NCBI GenBank assembly: GCA_949948895.1
Contig: CATLHE010000002.1
Span: 1 to 64,000, forward strand
Reading direction: 5' to 3'
DNA length: 64,000 bases
Origin: an uncultured Christensenella sp.
GTDB lineage: Bacteria > Bacillota > Clostridia > Christensenellales > Pumilibacteraceae
Every line of letters begins with the position of its first letter. The stretch's first letter is position 1. This document shows positions 26,168-35,220 of this stretch, piece by piece. The notes below the pieces were generated by a model. That model searched no databases and was not told the DNA's origin. It worked only from the letters and a program-made list of their open reading frames with translations. Made by a program: the position numbers and the translations under genes.

Positions 26168-26668
26168 TCAGTGTAGTTTGTATGCCGTCGCGACTTCGCC
26201 GACAAACAGCGTGTGCGGGCGGTTGGATACGAACAGTCCGTCTACAAGCGGTTCGATATTTTCGGGCGGAACGATAGCTACAACATTATATTCGATTATC
26301 AGTCCGCATTCGCCCAAGACGTAAGCGTCTATCTTTTTGGCGCGTTTGGGGTGAAGTCCGAGCGTCTCGAACTTATTGCACTTAAAGCCCGATACCGTAT
26401 CGCACAGCGATATCTCGGTGCGCATGTCTCTCGACGGAACGTTGAGAGCAAAGCTCTTTGTCTTGGTCACGATCTGATACGAGAACTTACTGCTGCGAAT
26501 GGGCAGAGCAAAAAGCTGACGCCCCCATAGTTTGCCCGACAGTCCGAAGTGGGTGACCATAATGTTGTGCGTTTCCCGCCCGCATGTGACGAATACGCCC
26601 GTCGACTTGATGCAAGAGTTGAGTGTCGCTTCGTCTTTGTCGCTGAGTACGCAAGATAATTCGTTCAT
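26168..26668 (-). CDS. Flavin reductase-like (FMN-binding split barrel) protein
   Basis: 166 residues from the ATG at 26668, fixed by a promoter 6 nt upstream. The sequence follows flavin-reductase-like split-barrel proteins: NIMVTHFGLSGKLWGRQLFALPIRSSKFSYQIV, KSFALNVPS, CDTVSGFKCNKFETLGL and IDAYVLGECGLIIEYNVV. It probably binds FMN and carries out NAD(P)H-dependent reduction, or acts as a small redox protein. Its substrate cannot be read from the sequence. It is monocistronic, convergent with the isomerase gene and divergent from the GtrA-like gene. Confidence 0.8.
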   Translation of the reverse strand: MNELSCVLSDKDEATLNSCIKSTGVFVTCGRETHNIMVTHFGLSGKLWGRQLFALPIRSSKFSYQIVTKTKSFALNVPSRDMRTEISLCDTVSGFKCNKFETLGLHPKRAKKIDAYVLGECGLIIEYNVVAIVPPENIEPLVDGLFVSNRPHTLFVGEVATAYKLH

Positions 26669-26703
26669 GACCGAATTATAGCACACGATAAAATCGATTT
26701 CAA
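26669..26703 (-). promoter_or_regulatory. Leaderless promoter, minus strand
   Basis: On the minus strand TTGAAA (26703-26698), a 17-nt spacer and TATAAT (26680-26675) stand 6 nt before the ATG at 26668. No Shine-Dalgarno sequence is present. Confidence 0.8.
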
Positions 26704-26808
26704 TAGTTTTTTTAAAATTTAATATAATACGCGCAAATTCGTGCGGATCATCGCAAAGGTGTCGCTTGAAAACGCGTAACATATAAAATAACTTTATGAG
26801 GTGAATGA

Positions 26809-27870
26809 TTGGAAACGACCGAAAAACTTACGGAAACGGAAGCGCCGCAGCTCGGCGCGGACGAGACCGTCGACACGACCGAAAAGGTAGAGATAAAAGC
26901 CAAGCCGTTGCCCGAAAACAAGTTTAAAGCGGCGTTTGTCGGGCTTTATCGCAAATGGCTGGGTAAGTGGTACGGATTTTCGGACAAGCACAAGAAAATG
27001 TCCGAGCTCATTTACACCGTATTTTTCTTTTTGGTGTTTAGCGTGGGCGTGACGATATATCAGTATATAGTCATGACGTTTTTGCCGTATGCGTTTGCGT
27101 CGCTCAACAACGGACCTTGGGGCGTGCCCAATACGCCGATTAAGGCGGCGGGCGGTCAGCCTTACGTCATATTCGGCGACGCGCAGGGCTTCGGTTATTT
27201 TATAGCGTTTGAGATAGCGACGTTTACCGCGCAGTGCATCAACTTCCCGTTACAGCGCAATATAACGTACCGTTCGCACGGCAATATCGCGTGGCAGATC
27301 ATGTGGTACTTTATCGGCTGGGCGCTCATATCGGTGTTCACACTCGCGCTGTGGGGCATAATCAACTGCTTCATGGTGTATTGGGGCGTTCCCGACGCGG
27401 CGACGGGACTGCTTAAAACGCTTATCACCGGCGCGGTGTCGATGGTGATATTCTTCTTCATATTCATGATAATTTTCCCCAACCGCAAAAAGGTCGCGGA
27501 CAAGCTCGATAAAAAACTCGAAAAGGCAAAAGCCAAAAATGCGGACGCCGCCAAAATAGAAAAGCTCGAAAAACGCGCGCGCGCCGAAAGGTATGCCGCC
27601 GATCTTGCTGCCGCCGAGCGCGAAGCGGCAAAGGCTACGGCGTTTGCCGACGCCAAAGCCGTGGCGTATGAGGCGGCTGTATCTCAGCGCGAAGCGCTCG
27701 TCAAAAAGAACGCGAGCGAGCAAGAATTGTCCGCCGCGCAAGATTACATAGACAGCGCGTACGCGTCCGCCGTGGACGCGGTCGAAAAACGCGCCGAAGC
27801 CGTTGCGGCTTATGAAAAGATCAAACAAACGCCCGCATCGGAAGATGGTAGCGTAGACGCGGCTCGGTAA
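26809..27870 (+). CDS. GtrA-like membrane protein with Ala-rich coiled-coil tail
   Basis: 353 residues with a TTG start, supported by GAGGTG 5 nt upstream. An acidic cytosolic N-terminus (about 1-65) leads to four membrane spans (about 66-225) that include NFPLQRNITYRSHGN, the type of loop found in GtrA/DPMS-like proteins. These are usually flippases or accessory factors for lipid-linked sugars. The C-terminal 120 residues are an Ala/Lys/Glu-rich coiled coil absent from standard GtrA proteins. A divergent TATAAT at 26723-26728 may be its promoter. Assignment moderate. Confidence 0.7.
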   Translation: METTEKLTETEAPQLGADETVDTTEKVEIKAKPLPENKFKAAFVGLYRKWLGKWYGFSDKHKKMSELIYTVFFFLVFSVGVTIYQYIVMTFLPYAFASLNNGPWGVPNTPIKAAGGQPYVIFGDAQGFGYFIAFEIATFTAQCINFPLQRNITYRSHGNIAWQIMWYFIGWALISVFTLALWGIINCFMVYWGVPDAATGLLKTLITGAVSMVIFFFIFMIIFPNRKKVADKLDKKLEKAKAKNADAAKIEKLEKRARAERYAADLAAAEREAAKATAFADAKAVAYEAAVSQREALVKKNASEQELSAAQDYIDSAYASAVDAVEKRAEAVAAYEKIKQTPASEDGSVDAAR

Positions 27871-27892
27871 GATCGCAAAGCGGAGGCGCTAA

Positions 27893-28831
27893 ATGAAATA
27901 TGCAGTAGTCGATATGAGTTCGACCGGCGTGTCGATGATAATAGCCGAGAGCAACGGCAAAGACGGTATCTTCGAGACGGTGTATAAAGATCGGATCAAT
28001 ATCGCGATAACCGAGTATTTCGAGGGTAAGAATATTTCGGCGCAGGGCATTGAGCGGCTTATCGACGCATTGATATCGTCGCGCTCGACGGCGCGCGCCA
28101 TGGGCGCCGACTTGTTTTACGTTATATCCACGGCGGTGCTGAGAAACGTCGATAATATAGACGAGGTCGTGGAAAAAATTCGCCTGCGCACGGGTATTTC
28201 CGTAGACAGGCTCGACGGCAAAACCGAAGCGTACTGCGATCTTGTTTCCAACCGCAGGTACGCCGCATACGACCGCGCCGTGCTTATAGATATAGGCGGC
28301 GGCAGCGTGGAACTGTGTGATCTTTTTTCGGACGGCAAAAACGAGACGGCATGCTTGGAGTTCGGTCCCCTTGAAATACGCGACGAGTTTGTCTCGGATA
28401 TTTTTCCCACCGAAGACGAGGCGAAGGATATCCGCAAGTACGTGCGTAAAAAAGCGGATGAAGCGGCGTTTTTGCGCCGCGGCGACGTGTCCACCGTAGT
28501 GCTCGTCGGATCGATAAATAACGCCGTGTTCTCGGCGTATCGCGAATTTTGCGCCGCCAATAAGTTGAGCGGCGACCTCACTTACGACAAGTATAAAAAG
28601 TTTACGGACGCTCTTATTTCGTCCGCCGACCGCACGCGGCTGATACTAAAAGTCGCGCCCGAAAAAATGCACGTTCTGCCCGTCGCGTCGCTCATACTCC
28701 GCGAGCTTTTAAAGCGGTTTAAGCCGGACGAAATAGTCGTGAGCGACTGCGGCGTCAAAGAAGGGTATCTCGCGCTCGTTTTAAAAGGCGAGAAAAAAGG
28801 CGAAGCTACCGATCTTTCGAGTGCGCTGTAA
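27893..28831 (+). CDS. Ppx/GppA family phosphatase
   Basis: 312 residues, close to the ~300-residue short Ppx/GppA group. The ASKHA fold shows YAVVDMSSTGVSMIIAES (phosphate-1 motif, degenerate), FYVISTAVLRNVDN, the LDGKTEAYCDL segment with the catalytic Glu, and the phosphate-2 loop VLIDIGGGSVELC. Such enzymes hydrolyse polyphosphate or pppGpp. The N-terminal motif differs from the usual DxGSNS(I/V), so substrate is uncertain. GGAGG precedes the ATG; the gene starts 22 nt after the GtrA-like gene. Confidence 0.88.
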   Translation: MKYAVVDMSSTGVSMIIAESNGKDGIFETVYKDRINIAITEYFEGKNISAQGIERLIDALISSRSTARAMGADLFYVISTAVLRNVDNIDEVVEKIRLRTGISVDRLDGKTEAYCDLVSNRRYAAYDRAVLIDIGGGSVELCDLFSDGKNETACLEFGPLEIRDEFVSDIFPTEDEAKDIRKYVRKKADEAAFLRRGDVSTVVLVGSINNAVFSAYREFCAANKLSGDLTYDKYKKFTDALISSADRTRLILKVAPEKMHVLPVASLILRELLKRFKPDEIVVSDCGVKEGYLALVLKGEKKGEATDLSSAL

Positions 28832-28872
28832 CCATTTCGTCGATGGATCTATGAGCATTTAAGGAGATAAAA

Positions 28873-29325
28873 TTGATCGAATTAAAGCAGCTTAATTCCG
28901 ACCTGTTGGATAAGATATTGGCTTTTGATAAGCTTAATTTTCCGACGGATTTTTGGAAGGCGGAAGATTGGAAAGATTTGATGGAAGACGAAAGAGCTAT
29001 TTATTATGCTTTTACGGACGATAATGTTTTAGTCGCCAACGTCTTTATCTATAATTGGAAAGGCGAGGCGGATTATATCAAGATAATGAATATATCCGTT
29101 CATCCCGAGTACAGAGGATGCGGGCTTGCCGGCAAATTGCTGAACCATGTTCGCGACGAGATGTCAAAGATAGGAATGAAACGCTTTTGCGGGGAGACGA
29201 GAAGCTCGAATAAGGCGATGCAGGCGGTCTTTGAAAAATGCGGCTACAAGCTCGATCGAATAGAAGAAGGATATTTTCAAAACCCCGACGAAAGCGCGTA
29301 CAAATACGTTTTGAATATAAAATGA
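28873..29325 (+). CDS. GNAT family N-acetyltransferase
   Basis: 150 residues, with a TTG start preceded by AAGGAGATAAAA. The acetyl-CoA binding motif is VHPEYRGCGLAGKLLNHV, preceded by the beta-strand segment DYIKIMNIS and followed by FCGETRSSNKAMQAVFEKCGY. It resembles RimI-type protein acetyltransferases. The coding DNA is visibly richer in A/T and uses more AAT/TTT/TTA codons than its neighbours, which may mean recent acquisition. Its own terminator follows. Confidence 0.9.
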   Translation: MIELKQLNSDLLDKILAFDKLNFPTDFWKAEDWKDLMEDERAIYYAFTDDNVLVANVFIYNWKGEADYIKIMNISVHPEYRGCGLAGKLLNHVRDEMSKIGMKRFCGETRSSNKAMQAVFEKCGYKLDRIEEGYFQNPDESAYKYVLNIK

Positions 29326-29331
29326 TTAAAT

Positions 29332-29358
29332 GCGAAGAACGTTAAAATTCTTCGCTTT
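29332..29358 (+). terminator. Terminator after GNAT gene
   Basis: GCGAAGAA (29332-29339) pairs with TTCTTCGC (29348-29355) and is followed by TTTTC. Confidence 0.85.
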
Positions 29359-29393
29359 TCGATTTCGCCGAATGAATTGCAATTTATTCCGTT

Positions 29394-30008
29394 TTAAACG
29401 GCGGGGGCGAGCAGTTTTTTGAGTTCGGCTTCGTTAAACGCAGATAGCCCGGGACAGAGTTCTTTTATTTTTTGTACGCACTGTTCTTGCGTAAGCGAGT
29501 ATGCGGAGCGCACGTAGTCGTAGCCGAACTCGTCTTCTGGGCGGCATAACAGCGCGGTGCCCATGTAACTCTTTTTAAACTGCAAGCATAAGTACGTCTT
29601 GTACTGTAAAGACGTGACGGCGGCGTCGAAGCCTTTTATTCCGAGACTTTGCCCGAGCTTGTACGACGGCGCGCGGGTGTTGCCCACGGCGTTCATTACG
29701 AGAGCTTCGCGGTTGGGCACTCTGCCTTCGTCGCTAAGCGAGTCGAAGTCGTATCCGTCGCGGCGCAGAGCGGCGAGATAAGGAAAAGCGGACTTGGATA
29801 CGAACGTAGCTTTTTTGAGCGCGTACTTGCCGTAAATCACTCGTTTGGAGTTGACGGCTTGCTCGCGCAAGCTCCACATGGCGTTGAAATTGATTCCCGA
29901 CAGCGTCCATGCGGATAGGCGTTCTTCATCCCAGAACATGAGCATGCCGTACTTTTCGACTGCTTCTATCAGCCCGTCGAGCGTGGTGATCTTTTCTTCG
30001 GTTTGCAT
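29394..30008 (-). CDS. AlkZ-related protein (putative)
   Basis: 204 residues, cytosolic. The pattern W-x-L-R-x2-A ... YGKYALKKATFVSKSAFPYLAALRRDGYDFDSL followed by a winged-helix-like part (TRAPSYKLGQSLGIKGFDAAVTSLQYKTYLCL) is that of the short proteins annotated as AlkZ-related in Clostridia. AlkZ-type proteins are DNA glycosylases; a catalytic role for this short relative is not shown. The ATG at 30008 is fixed by a consensus promoter 6 nt upstream. It is convergent with the GNAT gene and stands alone. Confidence 0.65.
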   Translation of the reverse strand: MQTEEKITTLDGLIEAVEKYGMLMFWDEERLSAWTLSGINFNAMWSLREQAVNSKRVIYGKYALKKATFVSKSAFPYLAALRRDGYDFDSLSDEGRVPNREALVMNAVGNTRAPSYKLGQSLGIKGFDAAVTSLQYKTYLCLQFKKSYMGTALLCRPEDEFGYDYVRSAYSLTQEQCVQKIKELCPGLSAFNEAELKKLLAPAV

Positions 30009-30043
30009 AGCGGTATTATAATATTTTCTCTCGATACTGTCAA
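30009..30043 (-). promoter_or_regulatory. Leaderless promoter, minus strand
   Basis: On the minus strand TTGACA (30043-30038), a 17-nt spacer and TATAAT (30020-30015) stand 6 nt before the ATG at 30008. Both boxes are full consensus. Confidence 0.85.
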
Positions 30044-30216
30044 TCTTATTTATCGGGCTTGCCCTTTAGCATCTTTAACACTATAAAAATTTAATCGTAT
30101 TCTAATCCAAAGAGCGAGCTAATTGCGAGAAATTCGTTTGATGATTGAGCATAAAAGTAGTATAGTTAGTTCATTATATTTTTTTACGATAGCACGTATG
30201 GAGGATCGCTTATAGA

Positions 30217-32121
30217 ATGTTTAAACTGTTAAAGAAACTGCGCCCCATCGATTGGGTCTTATTTTGCGTAATAGTCGGATTGACGGTGCTTCAAGTGTAT
30301 TGCACGATGACGCTCGTCGACGAGATCCAAAATATAATCCGCTCCATTACGCTTTTGAACTTCCGCAACAACCCGTCGCTCATCGACAGCGGAGCGGGGC
30401 AGGTCGCCGCGCTCGTCGACGCATTGGGCGGTTGGGACAATGTTACGGCGGCTTCGCTCGCTGCGGTATTACCCGCGGAAATGGCGGACATGATACCCGC
30501 GCTTTTGGATATAGCAAACGCCACGGTGGGAGACATTTGGTTTTACGGCGGGATGATGCTGCTTGTCGCTTTCGCGAGCTTTGTCGCGCAAGGAATAATA
30601 GGCGTCGTGGCGGCGTACATATCGGCGTCGCTGTCCAAGACGCTCCGTACCGAAGTGTATCGCAAGATCGATTCTTTTTCGACGGCGGAAATGGATAAGT
30701 TTTCCACGCCGTCGCTTATTACGAGAACGACAAACGACGTTCAGCAAGTGCAAATGGCTATCGTTCTCACATTGCGCATGGCTATCGCCGCGCCCATAAC
30801 GGCGATATGGGCTATATTCAAGATCCAAGCCACAAGCAGCGAGCTCACGATAGCGACGGCGGTGGCTGTGGTGGTTTTGCTTGTCTTTCTTATAACGCTC
30901 ATGCTCGTCGTACTGCCAAAGTTCAAAGTAACGCAAAAGCTGTTGGACAGACTTAACGGCGTGTCGCGCGAAAATCTGACGGGTATACGCGTCGTGCGCG
31001 CATACAACGCCGAAAAATATCAAGAACAAAAGTTTGATAAAGCAAACGGAGATATAACGCGCGTACAGCTTTTTACGAGCAGGATGATGTCGCTCATGTC
31101 GCCCGTAATGATGATAATAATGAACGGCATTTCGCTCGCCATTTATTGGCTGGGCGCAAAGCTCATCAATGCGGGAACTACAGATTATGCGACAGTTACG
31201 GCGTTCATGTCGCTCGCTTCGCAGATAATCATGGCGTTTATGATGCTTATGATGATGTTTGTGCTGTTGCCGAGAGCGTCCGTATCCGCAGGGCGTATAA
31301 ACGCCGTATTGGATACGGAGCTTTCCGTAAAAGACCCCGAAACGGACGCCGAACTCACGGAGCGCGGCACTGTCGAGTTCGACGACGTGTCTTTTGCGTA
31401 TCCCGATTCCGACGAGCCCGTCATCAAGCATATAACGTTTAAGGCGGAACGCGGGCAGACGGTGGCGTTCATAGGTTCTACGGGTAGCGGCAAGTCCACG
31501 GTCATCAATCTCGTTCCGAGGTTTTTCGACGCTACGGAAGGCTCGGTCAAGGTGGACGGCGCGGATGTAAGAAACATAAAGCAGGAAACGCTCAGAAAGC
31601 TTATAGGCTACGTTCCGCAAAAGGGCGTGCTGTTTACGGGCACGGTCAAGGAGAACATAGCGTTCGGAGCGGACGGCTTGCCCGACGAGGAGATAGAGGC
31701 GGCGGCGAAAGTCGCGGAAGCGGACGAGTTCATACGCGGCATGGAAGAAGGGTACGACTCCAAGATCTCGCAGGGCGGTAAAAACGTTTCGGGCGGACAA
31801 AAGCAAAGGCTGTCCATTGCGCGCGCGGTGGCGACCAAGCCCGAGATATTCATATTCGACGACAGCTTTTCGGCGCTCGATTATAAGACGGACAAAAAAG
31901 TACGTGAAAATCTCAAGACGGCGGCGGAGGGCGCGACCAAGCTTATCGTGGCTCAGCGCATAGGCACTATCATGGACGCCGACAAAATAATAGTTTTGGA
32001 CGGCGGCGAAGCCGTCGGCGCGGGCACGCACGAAGAACTGCTTAAAAACTGTGCGGTCTATCGCGAGATAGCGCTTTCGCAGCTTTCGGCGGAAGAACTC
32101 GGATTGGCGGAGGCGGTGTAA
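30217..32121 (+). CDS. ABC exporter subunit with degenerate ATPase site
   Basis: 634 residues: a six-span transmembrane domain (about 1-355) and a nucleotide-binding domain. Walker A is GSTGSGKS (from 420), the signature is NVSGGQKQR and Walker B is IFIFDDSFSALD. The catalytic Glu after Walker B is Asp here, as in the degenerate-site subunit of heterodimeric exporters such as TM287/288. There is an unusual extracytoplasmic insert between the first two spans. The stop overlaps the start of the partner gene (TAATG). GGAGG lies 12 nt before the start. It probably exports hydrophobic compounds or peptides. Confidence 0.92.
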   Translation: MFKLLKKLRPIDWVLFCVIVGLTVLQVYCTMTLVDEIQNIIRSITLLNFRNNPSLIDSGAGQVAALVDALGGWDNVTAASLAAVLPAEMADMIPALLDIANATVGDIWFYGGMMLLVAFASFVAQGIIGVVAAYISASLSKTLRTEVYRKIDSFSTAEMDKFSTPSLITRTTNDVQQVQMAIVLTLRMAIAAPITAIWAIFKIQATSSELTIATAVAVVVLLVFLITLMLVVLPKFKVTQKLLDRLNGVSRENLTGIRVVRAYNAEKYQEQKFDKANGDITRVQLFTSRMMSLMSPVMMIIMNGISLAIYWLGAKLINAGTTDYATVTAFMSLASQIIMAFMMLMMMFVLLPRASVSAGRINAVLDTELSVKDPETDAELTERGTVEFDDVSFAYPDSDEPVIKHITFKAERGQTVAFIGSTGSGKSTVINLVPRFFDATEGSVKVDGADVRNIKQETLRKLIGYVPQKGVLFTGTVKENIAFGADGLPDEEIEAAAKVAEADEFIRGMEEGYDSKISQGGKNVSGGQKQRLSIARAVATKPEIFIFDDSFSALDYKTDKKVRENLKTAAEGATKLIVAQRIGTIMDADKIIVLDGGEAVGAGTHEELLKNCAVYREIALSQLSAEELGLAEAV

Positions 32122-33932
32122 TGATGAAAAAGAATAAAGATCGCATTAAAGATAAAAAGAAGAGCGGCGGAGCAAAAAGCATAAAAAGACTTTTCGCGTC
32201 GTTGAGACCGTACTTGCCGCAGATAATAGTATCGTTTGCCTGCATTATAATCTCGACGGTGCTTGCGGTGTACGCGCCGCAGTGGCTGTCCAAGCTGACC
32301 GACGAGATAGCCGATCATCAGGCGGCGCGCGATATCGATATGGACAAAGTCACCAAGTTCGCCGTCGTGCTCATTGCGTTTTACGGCAGTAACGCGGTAT
32401 GCTCGTACGTGTCGGGATTTTTGATGACGACGGTCACGCAGAGGTTTTCACAGCGACTCAGAACTTCCGTTTCCATCAAGATGAACAAAGTGCCGCTCGG
32501 ATATTACGACTCGCATTTATACGGCGACACGCTTTCCGTCATCACCAACGATATAGATACGCTCGGTCAAAACTTGGAGCAGGCGATATCCATGTTCTTC
32601 TCGTCGGCGTGTATGCTGATAGGCGTGCTCGTAGCCATGTTTGTCACGGCATGGCAAATGGCTCTCACCGTGCTCATCATGTTGCCGTTCATGTTGGTCT
32701 TGATATTTATCCTGTCAAAGCTAGCTCTTCCGCGGTTCAGAAAGAACCAAATGTATCTCGCCGAACTCAACGGTAAGATCGAGGAAAACTACGCGGGTCA
32801 TTCCGTCATTCGCGCGTTCGGCGCGGGCGAGCGCAAGACGGGCGAGTTCGAAGAGATAAACGTCAGGCTCAAAAAATCGGTGTTCACCGGACAGACGATC
32901 GCGGGATTCATGATGCCCGCCATGAACTTTGTGGCATACTTCGCGTTTGCGGCGGTGTGCGTGGTCGGCGGACTTCTTCTCAACAGCGGCGCGGCGGGCA
33001 TATCCATGGGCACCATTACCGCGTTCCTCGTATATATCAACCTTTTCCAAAACCCCATGAGCCAGCTCGCGCAGGCGATGAACAGCTTGCAAATGGCGGC
33101 TGCTGCGGCGGGACGCATATTCGACTTTTTGGAGCAGGAAGAGCTTTCCGACGAGTCGGGCAAAACGCGCAAGCTTATAAAAGAGGACGGCTCGGGACAT
33201 GTGCGCGGCGACGTGGAGTTTAAAAACGTAAGGTTCGGTTATTCGCCCGATAAGATAATCATTCCCGACTTTTCGGCTAAGGTAAAGGCGGGAATGAAAG
33301 TCGCGATAGTGGGACCTACGGGCGCGGGCAAAACGACCATGGTCAATCTGCTCATGCGGTTCTACGAACTCAACGGCGGCGATATCACGATAGACGGCGT
33401 TTCCGTCAACGATATGTCGCGCGAGGAGATACACGATATTTTCGGAATGGTCTTGCAAGACACTTGGATGTTTGACGGAACTCTTCGCGACAACATACTC
33501 TTTTCCAAAACAAACGTCAGCGACGAACGGCTGGAAGAGATATGCCGCGAGGCGGGGATAGCGCATTACGTTTCGACGCTTCCGGGCGGGCTCGACTACC
33601 GCATGGAAGACGAGAGCAACATTTCGAGCGGTCAGAAACAGCTTATCACGATCGCCCGCGCCATGGCGGAAAACGCGCCGCTCCTTATATTGGACGAGGC
33701 GACGAGCAACGTAGATACGCGCACGGAAGAGCTTATACAGAGCGCAATGGATAAGCTTACTACGGGCAGAACGAGCTTTGTTATAGCGCACAGGCTTTCG
33801 ACTATCAAAAACGCCGACCTCATTCTCGTAATGAAAGACGGCAATATAATAGAACAGGGCACTCACGACGCGCTCATGAAAGAGCAGGGCTTCTACGCGG
33901 GTTTGTACAACGCGCAGTTTGCCGCCGCGTAA
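32121..33932 (+). CDS. ABC exporter subunit with canonical ATPase site
   Basis: 603 residues: a Lys-rich N-terminus, six spans (about 40-340) and a nucleotide-binding domain with Walker A GPTGAGKT (398-405), signature NISSGQKQL, Walker B LLILDEATSNVD with a normal catalytic Glu, and the H-loop IAHRLST. It forms the catalytic half of a heterodimer with the preceding subunit, whose own Walker B Glu is replaced. Translationally coupled to it through the TAATG overlap. A hairpin with a T tract follows the stop. Confidence 0.93.
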   Translation: MMKKNKDRIKDKKKSGGAKSIKRLFASLRPYLPQIIVSFACIIISTVLAVYAPQWLSKLTDEIADHQAARDIDMDKVTKFAVVLIAFYGSNAVCSYVSGFLMTTVTQRFSQRLRTSVSIKMNKVPLGYYDSHLYGDTLSVITNDIDTLGQNLEQAISMFFSSACMLIGVLVAMFVTAWQMALTVLIMLPFMLVLIFILSKLALPRFRKNQMYLAELNGKIEENYAGHSVIRAFGAGERKTGEFEEINVRLKKSVFTGQTIAGFMMPAMNFVAYFAFAAVCVVGGLLLNSGAAGISMGTITAFLVYINLFQNPMSQLAQAMNSLQMAAAAAGRIFDFLEQEELSDESGKTRKLIKEDGSGHVRGDVEFKNVRFGYSPDKIIIPDFSAKVKAGMKVAIVGPTGAGKTTMVNLLMRFYELNGGDITIDGVSVNDMSREEIHDIFGMVLQDTWMFDGTLRDNILFSKTNVSDERLEEICREAGIAHYVSTLPGGLDYRMEDESNISSGQKQLITIARAMAENAPLLILDEATSNVDTRTEELIQSAMDKLTTGRTSFVIAHRLSTIKNADLILVMKDGNIIEQGTHDALMKEQGFYAGLYNAQFAAA

Positions 33933-33962
33933 GCGCGTATAAGTCGATATCTGTTATGGATA

Positions 33963-33996
33963 AAGGGCGACGCGTAAACCTCGCGCCGTCCTTTTT
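33963..33996 (+). terminator. Terminator after ABC exporter operon
   Basis: AAAGGGCGACGCG pairs imperfectly with CGCGCCGTCCTTT across TAAACCT and runs into TTTTTT. Confidence 0.75.
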
Positions 33997-34026
33997 TCGG
34001 GGACGAAAAATCGACAAAAATCGCGA

Positions 34027-34063
34027 TTGACATTATAAAACGCGTGATGTATAATTATAACCA
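34027..34063 (+). promoter_or_regulatory. Leaderless promoter of DUF815 gene
   Basis: TTGACA (34027-34032), a 17-nt spacer and TATAAT (34050-34055), with the ATG 8 nt downstream at 34064. At most one or two leader nucleotides are expected. Confidence 0.75.
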
Positions 34064-35215
34064 ATGGACGAGCTGTATTTGAGATATCTTGCAATATCCG
34101 TATATAAACGCGCGGCGGAAAATATAAAACCGCTCGCGGTGCTTTTGCGCGCTCAAACGACGGAAGAAAAGATATCGCTCGCCGCCGAAGTTTTTGATCT
34201 TGTGTTCGACGCGGGCAGTTCGACTACGGGCGGATACATACAAACGCTTATAGAGCGCGACGACAACGCGTTCAGCCGAGCGGCGGCAAAAGGCGAGCGC
34301 ATAAACCCCGCGCTCAAAAAACAGGTGGAAAGCGAGCTCGTAACGTTCAGACAGCTAGCTATGCTTCGTTCCGAGCAATTCGCTACGGACGAGACTGCGC
34401 AGTTCTTTCCCAAGTTCGGCAGCGGCGGACTTTCCGTCACATACGATAAGCTGACCGAGTTTTATGGTAAAAACGGGAGCGGCGAGCTTTCGGGCGGCAA
34501 CACGTTCGCGTTTACGGGCGACGGGTTCAAAGCCGTTACGGGCGATGCGGCGAGACTGTCCGACCTTGTAAATTACGACGAGGAAAAAGCGGAGATAGTT
34601 CGCAATACCGAAAACTTTTTGAAAGGATTGCCTGCGTTCCATACGCTTTTGTACGGCGATCGCGGCACGGGTAAATCGACTACCGTTCGCGCGCTTGCGA
34701 GCGAGTATGCGGAACTCAAAATAATAGAGCTCGACGCGAGACGGCTCGATCTTTTGCCGACGCTCACGGCAAGGCTTTCGGACTTCAAACAAAAGTTTAT
34801 AGTGTTTATCGACGATCTTGTGTTCGACGAAAACGACGGGCGCGCGGAAGCGTTTAAAGCCGCGCTCGACGGCTCGCTCGCGGGCGGAGGAAAGAATACG
34901 CTTATATACTGCACGTCCAACCGCAGGCACTTGATAAAAGAGACGGACAAGTCCGCGCTCAAAAACCGCGGCGACGAGACTCAAGCCGAGCTCGCGCTGT
35001 TCGATAGGTTCGGGCTTGTAGTAACGTATATCGCGCCCGACAAGGACGGGTTTTTGGATATATTCAAATCGCTCCTCAGAGCGCGCGGTATCAAGTGGCG
35101 CGAGGAGTACGCGTCTATCGCGGAGCTTGCCGCGCTCAAAAAAGGCGGACGCACGCCGCGCGCCGCAAAGCAGATAGCCGATCTTATAGAAGCTACCTAC
35201 GCCGAGCTGAGGTGA
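34064..35215 (+). CDS. DUF815 family AAA ATPase
   Basis: 383 residues. An N-terminal helical region (about 1-190) is followed by an AAA-type ATPase core with Walker A GDRGTGKS (198-205), Walker B FIVFIDDLVF, sensor-like IYCTSNRRHL and the conserved LFDRFGL segment of the DUF815 family. These ATPases are widespread in Clostridia; the biological role is not established. Predicted cytosolic. The TGA stop is followed after 5 nt by the ATG of the metal exporter gene, whose ribosome-binding site AGGTGA includes this stop. Confidence 0.88.
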   Translation: MDELYLRYLAISVYKRAAENIKPLAVLLRAQTTEEKISLAAEVFDLVFDAGSSTTGGYIQTLIERDDNAFSRAAAKGERINPALKKQVESELVTFRQLAMLRSEQFATDETAQFFPKFGSGGLSVTYDKLTEFYGKNGSGELSGGNTFAFTGDGFKAVTGDAARLSDLVNYDEEKAEIVRNTENFLKGLPAFHTLLYGDRGTGKSTTVRALASEYAELKIIELDARRLDLLPTLTARLSDFKQKFIVFIDDLVFDENDGRAEAFKAALDGSLAGGGKNTLIYCTSNRRHLIKETDKSALKNRGDETQAELALFDRFGLVVTYIAPDKDGFLDIFKSLLRARGIKWREEYASIAELAALKKGGRTPRAAKQIADLIEATYAELR

Positions 35216-35220
35216 TAGGT

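Noticed and set aside
30469-32031. 520-codon minus-strand frame
   Set aside because: Antisense to an ABC transporter with intact motifs; His/Arg-rich shadow.
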